Assembly: GCA_910585375.1 (NCBI GenBank)
Contig: CAJUCZ010000003.1
Location: forward strand, 42,836-106,835
From: an uncultured Alphaproteobacteria bacterium
GTDB lineage: Bacteria > Pseudomonadota > Alphaproteobacteria > RF32 > CAG-239
Direction of reading: 5' to 3'
DNA: 64,000 bases
The translations under genes and the position numbers were made by a program. This document shows, piece after piece, positions 59,160-64,000 of the stretch; the first letter of the stretch is position 1; the number at the start of each line of letters is the position of its first letter. A model generated the notes under the pieces. It made no database searches. It was not told the origin of the DNA and saw only the letters and a program-made list of their open reading frames with translations.

Positions 59160-60104
59160 ATGGCTCAATACAAAACCCCTGTTCTCATCATCGGTTCCGG
59201 CCCTGCCGGCTATACCGCAGGTATCTATGCCGCCCGCGCCGGCCTGAAACCCCTCATCGTTGCAGGAGAACAAATCGGCGGACAATTGACCATTACCACG
59301 GATGTTGAAAACTACCCCGGATTTCCGGAACCGGTCAACGGCAGCGAACTGATGGAAAGAATGAAGCAGCAAGCCGTAAACCTCGGTGTAGAATTTGTTG
59401 AAGATAAGATTATTGAGGTCGATTTCAAACAACACCCTTTCAGTTGCAACTCGGAAAACTACAACCTTTTCACCGCTGATTCCGTCATTATTGCTACCGG
59501 CGCCTCGGCACGTTGGCTCGGACTGGAAAGTGAACAAAAGTTTCTGGGGTTCGGCGTCTCTGGTTGCGCCACATGTGACGGATTTTTCTACCGAGGCAAA
59601 AACGTTGCCGTTGTTGGCGGCGGCAACACCGCAGCCGAAGAAGCACTTTATCTGACCAACTTTGCACACTCGGTTACCCTTATCCACCGCCGAAACAGCT
59701 TAAGAGCAGACAAAACCATGCAACAACGCCTTTTTGACAATTCGAAAATCACCGTTGAATGGAATTGTGTTATTGAAGAAATTCTCGGTACGGATAGCCC
59801 AAAAGCCGTTACCGGACTGAAACTGAAAAACATCAAAGACGACAGCACCAAAGAGCTGAAAGTGGACGGTATATTTATCGCCATCGGCCACCACCCCAAC
59901 ACCGAAATTTTCAAAAACCATTTGGAATTGGACAACAGCGGCTACATTGTCACCAAACCCAACAGTTGTGAAACCGGCATTGCCGGAGTATTTGCCGCCG
60001 GAGACGTTAAAGCGCCGGAATTCCGACAGGCTGTTATTGCCGCCGGTTCGGGCTGTACGGCAGCCTTGGAAGCAGAACGCTGGTTGAACAGCCACAACGG
60101 CTGA
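59160..60104 (+). CDS. trxB: Thioredoxin reductase
   Basis: Reduces thioredoxin with NADPH through FAD. 314 aa. LIIGSGPAGYTAGIYAARAG binds FAD, GEQIGGQLTITTDVENYPGF is the usual segment, CATC at 136-139 is the redox-active pair, VAVVGGGNTAAEEALYL binds NADPH and GVFAAGDVKAPEFRQAVIAA is the second FAD motif. TCGGAGAAAA precedes the ATG. It probably keeps the Cys-rich neighbour reduced, which is inference from position. Confidence 0.97.
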   Translation: MAQYKTPVLIIGSGPAGYTAGIYAARAGLKPLIVAGEQIGGQLTITTDVENYPGFPEPVNGSELMERMKQQAVNLGVEFVEDKIIEVDFKQHPFSCNSENYNLFTADSVIIATGASARWLGLESEQKFLGFGVSGCATCDGFFYRGKNVAVVGGGNTAAEEALYLTNFAHSVTLIHRRNSLRADKTMQQRLFDNSKITVEWNCVIEEILGTDSPKAVTGLKLKNIKDDSTKELKVDGIFIAIGHHPNTEIFKNHLELDNSGYIVTKPNSCETGIAGVFAAGDVKAPEFRQAVIAAGSGCTAALEAERWLNSHNG

Positions 60105-60281
60105 TACACAGAAAAAACTTCCGCAATATTGGATTTCTGCAGAGTCGCAACATACATAAATATTCTGCCTCACGTTTCCGCATTTTAAGTATTCTTTTTA
60201 ACAGTTACAACTTTTACATGGTAAAAAGAATCCAAATTAAAAAAAAACAAAGAAAAATATGAGCCAATCTCAAAAAGGCAC

Positions 60282-60310
60282 TTGTCAAAGCGTCTTTTTT
60301 TGTCTATATT
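60282..60310 (+). promoter_or_regulatory. Promoter of the orphan cluster
   Basis: TTGTCA, 17 bases, TATATT, about 33 bases before the ATG at 60344. It implies a very short leader without a Shine-Dalgarno. Confidence 0.6.
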
Positions 60311-60343
60311 AAAAATGATGTTTAATTTTTAATATAAATTATT

Positions 60344-60697
60344 ATGGACAATAAAAAATTAGAGAGCGCAAACCAGAGTAATCAACAGTCTTTCAGCTAT
60401 GCTGATTTGCAGAAGTACAAAACGAAAATTGAAGGGAAAGATCATGTTCGCAATGACGAAATCAAGAGATTCCTTACTCTTGACATAGATAACCTTTCAG
60501 AAACGGACAAGAAAAAAATCGTTGCTCTTTTGAACAAAAAGAACGATTACGCAAAATCAGCCGTATTGTACAATCTGTTGCTTCACAAAATTGCCAACTC
60601 TCACAATGACACCCTCAAAGCCAAGGCTATGCCTTTCGCCAAGAAATATGGTGTTGAAACTTTGTTGACAGCCTCAAAAGAAGAAGTTGAGGCTTAA
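60344..60697 (+). CDS. Orphan protein 1
   Basis: 117 aa, not recognised. Hydrophilic, basic and helical (SYADLQKYKTKIEGKDHVRN, LSETDKKKIVALLNKKNDYA), with no signal peptide or membrane segment. The start has no Shine-Dalgarno; it is preceded by AATATAAATTATT. It lies 35 bases upstream of a second orphan in the same direction. Short leaders and AT-only start regions recur in 60344, 60732 and 61917. Function unknown. Confidence 0.65.
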   Translation: MDNKKLESANQSNQQSFSYADLQKYKTKIEGKDHVRNDEIKRFLTLDIDNLSETDKKKIVALLNKKNDYAKSAVLYNLLLHKIANSHNDTLKAKAMPFAKKYGVETLLTASKEEVEA

Positions 60698-60731
60698 TAA
60701 AATTATTAATAAAAAAAATATTATTAAAAAA

Positions 60732-61370
60732 ATGGCACAGAAAAAAGAAAAAACTGGAATCAACGTGACAGTCAAAGTAACAAAACAAAATGTTACCTCC
60801 AAAATTCAGGCCCAAATCAAAAAAAGAGAAGAAGCGATTAAAGCCAGTCCTTATGCCTGCGACGACATCGCTGATAAAGTTGCAAGAGAAGTCTCCAAAA
60901 AACAAATCGAAGATTTCGCTGCACAGTTGAGAGCCCGAAGAAAAGCTTACGTTTTTTCAGAGATGACCGCTGAAGATGAACAAAAAATGCGTCTGACTGC
61001 CAAGGAAAAAGAAATCCTTAAAGGAATACTCAGCAATGTGAATTACTGCGCTTTTCCCTATTCAATCAAAAATATCCTGATTGAAGGTTTCAAATACCCT
61101 GAACAAGAAATCCGCCACATGGTCAGAGATTTCGCGGCATCGGAATTCAGGCAAACAGATTCTCCCGTCATCGGTTTAGATCTGTGGATTGACTTACTAT
61201 CGCGTGAATATGTGTCCGATACCGGATTCGCATTTCTGCGGGATCATGTCAAACTTCTGAAAAAGCACTCCGGCAAGGTTCTTTACAAATATATCCAAAA
61301 TGTAAAAGACCGCAACCATAGTGAAGAATCGGAAGAATTGTATCAGGAAGTACTGAAGTTATATAAGTAA
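60732..61370 (+). CDS. Orphan protein 2
   Basis: 212 aa from the ATG at 60732. The first part is lysine-rich (INVTVKVTKQNVTSKIQAQI) and the rest is helical (EKEILKGILSNVNYCAFPYS, LLSREYVSDTGFAFLRDHVK), soluble and of no recognised family. No Shine-Dalgarno; the preceding bases are ATATTATTAAAAAA. An in-frame ATG at 60687 overlaps the previous gene and is a weaker choice. It probably shares the promoter of orphan 1. A role together with orphan 1 is only suggested by position. Confidence 0.65.
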   Translation: MAQKKEKTGINVTVKVTKQNVTSKIQAQIKKREEAIKASPYACDDIADKVAREVSKKQIEDFAAQLRARRKAYVFSEMTAEDEQKMRLTAKEKEILKGILSNVNYCAFPYSIKNILIEGFKYPEQEIRHMVRDFAASEFRQTDSPVIGLDLWIDLLSREYVSDTGFAFLRDHVKLLKKHSGKVLYKYIQNVKDRNHSEESEELYQEVLKLYK

Positions 61371-61449
61371 TTCCGCCTTTCTTGTTTCCCCTCCTGAGTT
61401 TCGGCTCTTGAGGGGAAACCTTTCTTTGCCACACTAAAATACAACAAAT

Positions 61450-61773
61450 ATGAATACCGGTATGATTAACACGCTGCTTCTGTCCCCGATGTCTGACCAA
61501 CAGACATTGCAGCTGACTCGGTTTATCCGTCAGGGAATAAGAGGTGAAAAAAAGCTTCAAAGAATTTGCTGTTATGCCTTGGAACAGATTTTTGCCATGC
61601 ATCCGCTCAACCCAAAATGGCTTGGCATTTTATTTTCCGTTTCCGAACTCTCTTTTGTTCTGAAAATTCTGGGAAAATACAATCACCAAATCCGACAGGC
61701 AAACTTGCAAACTGTCTGCTATCGTTACCTGAAAAAGATAAAACAAGACTATCTTGCGCTTCTTTTTCTTTAA
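61450..61773 (+). CDS. Orphan protein 3
   Basis: 107 aa, not recognised. Helical, basic and leucine-rich (LQLTRFIRQGIRGEKKLQRI, FSVSELSFVLKILGKYNHQI), cysteine-containing, no clear membrane span. It lacks a Shine-Dalgarno (AAATACAACAAAT before the ATG) and ends before a strong terminator. It could be the last gene of the orphan unit. Confidence 0.55.
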   Translation: MNTGMINTLLLSPMSDQQTLQLTRFIRQGIRGEKKLQRICCYALEQIFAMHPLNPKWLGILFSVSELSFVLKILGKYNHQIRQANLQTVCYRYLKKIKQDYLALLFL

Positions 61774-61783
61774 TCTGCCAAAA

Positions 61784-61820
61784 AACACCGTTTAAGCTTA
61801 AACGGTGTTTTTTATTTTTC
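61784..61820 (+). terminator. Terminator of the orphan unit
   Basis: A near-perfect palindrome AAACACCGTTTAAG with its complement, flanked by A and T runs, so it works on both strands. Confidence 0.9.
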
Positions 61821-61916
61821 TTAGACACAAAAAAATTATTGCCAAAAAACTGTAATAATGCTAAAATCAATTTCTAAATTAAATATTATTATAAAATAAC
61901 AATTAAAATTAATATT

Positions 61917-62900
61917 ATGATACCGAAAAGAAAATTATCTCTGAAAGAAGTAACAGTATTTTCCAATATGGAAAGAACCAGCCGCAAACTTGTTTATTTT
62001 GAACTCGCCAACGGCATGTCTTTTTCAGATGTTTTGGAAAAATATTGCGACATCATTGCCTTTGAAAAACAAATAAAAAACCAATGGGATCAAGAACTTC
62101 TCCGTGATTTGTCTGCCGGTAAATTTGACGGCTACATCCTTACGCTCTGCCAAAAGATTCAAATAAAAATCAATTGGCCGCAGCTGAAAAAAGGCAAACG
62201 CGTCAAACAAGTTTATCTTCGGGCCGTTAATTATCGCAACCGCTTGCAATTTCAAAAGACACCGAGCAGAAACGCAGAACTTTTTTGCCGGATATGCAAA
62301 GATTATTTGCAACGCAAAGACGAATTTAACAAAAAACTTTCTGACTTAATAAGCCGGAATGTCCCCGTCGAAACAATTATCCGGCAAATGACTGACGAAT
62401 ATGCTGCAGAAGATGCAAAAAAGAACGCCAAAAAGTTTCTGACTTACGCTCTTCAGTATACCAGACACGAATTCAAAGTCAAACAGCCCGTAGCTCCGGC
62501 ATTGATCGAAATCGCACTTAACAAAGATTTTATAACAACGCCAGACATTTTCGAACAACAAATTGACATCATTTGCCAATCTTATGAAGCATATGAAAAT
62601 TCATCAATAGCAATTGAAGTCAAAAAAATCTGCTACGATTTTATCGAAGCCGCATTTTTAAAATATGAAAAAGTCGATGCCCGCCTGTTGAACTTCCTGT
62701 TTTTAGGCAATTGGATAAGCGTTGAAACAAGCAACTTGTTATGCCGCGCTTTCAAAGTCATAAAAAATCGCGAACTAAACTTCTTTGTCTTTGAAACAAT
62801 TAAAAAGATGTATACAAAAATTGATCTTTCACAAGAAGAAAGATTGTCTGAATCAGAAAAACTGATTTGTACCTTGTATGAAATCTTTAAGTATGAATAA
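61917..62900 (+). CDS. Orphan protein 4
   Basis: 327 aa, not recognised. Predicted almost wholly helical and rich in Lys, Phe and Tyr (FDGYILTLCQKIQIKINWPQ, QQIDIICQSYEAYENSSIAI). No signal peptide or membrane segment. AAAATTAATATT precedes the ATG, without Shine-Dalgarno. Codon use is AT-rich like orphans 1-3. It has its own terminator directly before the polypyrimidine tract of cysteine-rich gene C. Together the four orphans look like an acquired block of unknown function. Confidence 0.65.
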   Translation: MIPKRKLSLKEVTVFSNMERTSRKLVYFELANGMSFSDVLEKYCDIIAFEKQIKNQWDQELLRDLSAGKFDGYILTLCQKIQIKINWPQLKKGKRVKQVYLRAVNYRNRLQFQKTPSRNAELFCRICKDYLQRKDEFNKKLSDLISRNVPVETIIRQMTDEYAAEDAKKNAKKFLTYALQYTRHEFKVKQPVAPALIEIALNKDFITTPDIFEQQIDIICQSYEAYENSSIAIEVKKICYDFIEAAFLKYEKVDARLLNFLFLGNWISVETSNLLCRAFKVIKNRELNFFVFETIKKMYTKIDLSQEERLSESEKLICTLYEIFKYE

Positions 62901-62904
62901 CTTA

Positions 62905-62938
62905 CTCCCTGCCGATTTAAGCGGCAGGGATTTTTTTA
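62905..62938 (+). terminator. Terminator of orphan 4
   Basis: CCCTGCCG-ATTTAAG-CGGCAGGG followed by ATTTTTTT. The polypyrimidine tract continues directly from its T-run. Confidence 0.93.
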
Positions 62939-63495
62939 TCTCGTTCCCTGACCATACTTCCTTTCCGGCTTTCTCTTTCTTCTATTTTTCCCGCACCCCT
63001 CCTCTCATTTTTCGCTTTTTCTCTCCTCATTCCTCTCCTCCTACCCTTCGCAGTTCTCCCTTTCTCTACTCACCTGCCTGCTTTCTTTATCTCTTTCCTC
63101 TCTTTCCACCCCGCCTCCCCCTTCTATCTTATTCTACCTCCCTCTTTCACCTCGCACTTTACCCCTCACTTCATCCCTCTCCTCTCCCATCTTTTCTTTC
63201 TTTTAATCCCCTGCCACTCCTCACTTTGTTCCTCTCTTCTCATCCCCGCCCTCCTTCTTTGCACAATCCGCTTCTTTCATCCCCTCCCCATTCTCCTCAC
63301 CCCATTTTCTCCTCCCTTCACCTTTCTTCCCTTTTCTCTCACTCTTTTTTTCTCCCCGCTGCCCATAATACTTCCCTTTTTCTCTCCGCCGCCCCAATCT
63401 CCCTCTATCTTTTTTACACAATCATCTTTTCTCATCCCCGCCGTTTTCCTTACTCCCGCTTTTTCCTTCCCCTTCCCCGCTACGCCTACCCTAAT
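62939..63495 (+). repeat. Polypyrimidine tract upstream of cysteine-rich gene C
   Basis: The longest tract, about 550 bases with the plus strand almost only T and C. Short motifs (TTCTCTACTCACCTGC near 63063, CTTCCCCTTCCCCGCTAC near 63466) recur in the tract at 31.0 kb, and TAGCCAAAATCCCTCTGC follows in both. An open frame spans it but is low-complexity Ser/Pro/Leu/Phe, so it is not annotated as a gene. Confidence 0.8.
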
Positions 63496-63561
63496 TAGCC
63501 AAAATCCCTCTGCTTTTCCCACCCTGCTGCCCAAAATCTCCACCTATCTTTTCATTATGTA

Positions 63562-63590
63562 TTGACTCTTGCATTTTCTTGTGCTATAGT
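63562..63590 (+). promoter_or_regulatory. Strong sigma70 promoter of cysteine-rich gene C
   Basis: TTGACT, 17 bases, TATAGT, nearly identical to the promoter of gene B. The leader starts AGTATTAACCATTCTGGGCA, then diverges from A and B and is about 185 bases long, with hairpins such as CCTGC-TCG-GCAGG. GGGAGGAAGCCG precedes the start codon. Confidence 0.87.
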
Positions 63591-63785
63591 GACATTAGTA
63601 TTAACCATTCTGGGCACGCTGCTGTTCAGATAAAGAAAAAAGCAACCTGCTCGGCAGGCGGCCGAACGTCGGCAGCGATCGGTTTATACAGTGCCTTAGA
63701 GACCGCGGTGCTTCGGCGGTAATTTATGACGAAGTATGTGCTTTGAATGACAAAAAGAAAGAATTTTTATTAAGGGAGGAAGCCG

Positions 63786-64000
63786 ATGAAAAACATTAAC
63801 ACTATGCTACACCTGAAACTAAACTCTGCGGTATCAGCCTTGGCTGTGGCCGCTGCTTTCTCGGTTCTCCTCCCGCCTTCCAATGCTTATTGTGGCGTCT
63901 GTTTCCTGCCTGACTGTCAGGATTCCGATACCTTGCACGGCGATGTAAACATGAATGTCAACAATGACACTGAATGGTGTGAGAAGAAAGGATACACCTA
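63786..64000 (+). CDS. Cysteine-rich exported repeat protein C (3' end outside the window)
   Basis: The first 71 codons of a third paralog. The signal peptide (SAVSALAVAAAFSVLLPPS) and mature start CGVCFLPDC are almost identical to gene B. Then DSDTLHGDVNMNVNNDTEWC and KKGYT show the same first module as gene A, which carries GDINMNLNEDTEWCEKKGYT. The rest of the gene lies beyond the window. It has the same promoter and strong GGGAGGAAGCC Shine-Dalgarno. The start at 63786 is chosen by analogy with gene B (MKNIN). The variable C-terminus cannot be seen. Confidence 0.85.
   Translation, partial: MKNINTMLHLKLNSAVSALAVAAAFSVLLPPSNAYCGVCFLPDCQDSDTLHGDVNMNVNNDTEWCEKKGYT

Noticed and set aside
1..64000. 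CRISPR array or cas genes
   Set aside because: No regular direct repeats with spacers and no Cas-like protein were seen.

Overview
The window reads as a stretch of chromosome from an alphaproteobacterium of moderate to low G+C, probably an uncultured gut or host-associated lineage. The evidence for the class is a CcrM-type GANTC methyltransferase next to rnhB, a circularly permuted two-piece tmRNA followed by an alphaproteobacterial-type SspB, the yqeY-dnaG-rpoD order, DUF2066 next to an AI-2E transporter, and small RHH and DUF192 genes typical of the class. The genus cannot be named from sequence alone. Flagellar genes (flgB, flgC, fliE and a solo FlhB tail) suggest motility, and pta-ackA suggests acetate overflow or fermentation.

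Layout. 1-1.2 kb: end of a large serine recombinase running antisense into tRNA-Leu. 1.3-18 kb: DUF502, recJ, an OmpA lipoprotein, a Panacea-domain protein, a DUF192 lipoprotein, a silent cysteine-rich cassette, AI-2E/DUF2066/ndk, pta-ackA, and divergent mfd and recG. 17.7-20.6 kb: a hypothetical gene, dut, folA, tmRNA, sspB and an RHH protein. 20.6-22.4 kb: cysteine-rich exported protein A. 22.4-30.8 kb: a hydrolase, cysE-mnmA, two exported proteins, trmJ, two tandem NhaD/ArsB transporters and an orphan. 30.8-32.7 kb: a candidate small RNA and cysteine-rich protein B. 32.7-43 kb: palindromic repeats, flagellar genes, rRNA methyltransferases, two Ppx/GppA proteins, ccrM, rnhB, an OmpA lipoprotein and two GNATs. 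43-49.7 kb: small regulators, a class D beta-lactamase, tag, lipoproteins and a CAU-anticodon tRNA. 49.9-58.7 kb: rpoD, dnaG, yqeY, envelope proteins and greA. 58.8-62.9 kb: a CxC protein, trxB and a group of orphans without Shine-Dalgarno sites. 62.9-64 kb: cysteine-rich protein C, cut by the window edge.

The most unusual content is a dispersed family of cysteine-rich exported proteins. Three loci (20.6, 31.0 and 62.9 kb) share the same architecture: an intrinsic terminator, a long strand-asymmetric polypyrimidine tract, a near-consensus sigma70 promoter with 17-bp spacing, a leader, a strong Shine-Dalgarno site, an almost identical signal peptide, and then a cysteine-rich body. In A and B the N-terminal part of the body is homologous and the C-terminal part is different. 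A promoterless, signal-less fragment at 6.3 kb matches the 3' part of gene B at 104 of 108 bases. This arrangement resembles expression loci plus silent cassettes of a gene-conversion or antigenic-variation system; that interpretation is inference.

A second unusual feature is a family of palindromic intergenic repeats, somewhat like Rickettsia palindromic elements. A composite copy of about 220 bp occurs at both 36.1 and 54.2 kb. One copy supplies the C-terminal codons of rlmE and adjoins a truncated DUF559 gene. An 18-base piece of the same element lies in the processed spacer of the tmRNA gene.
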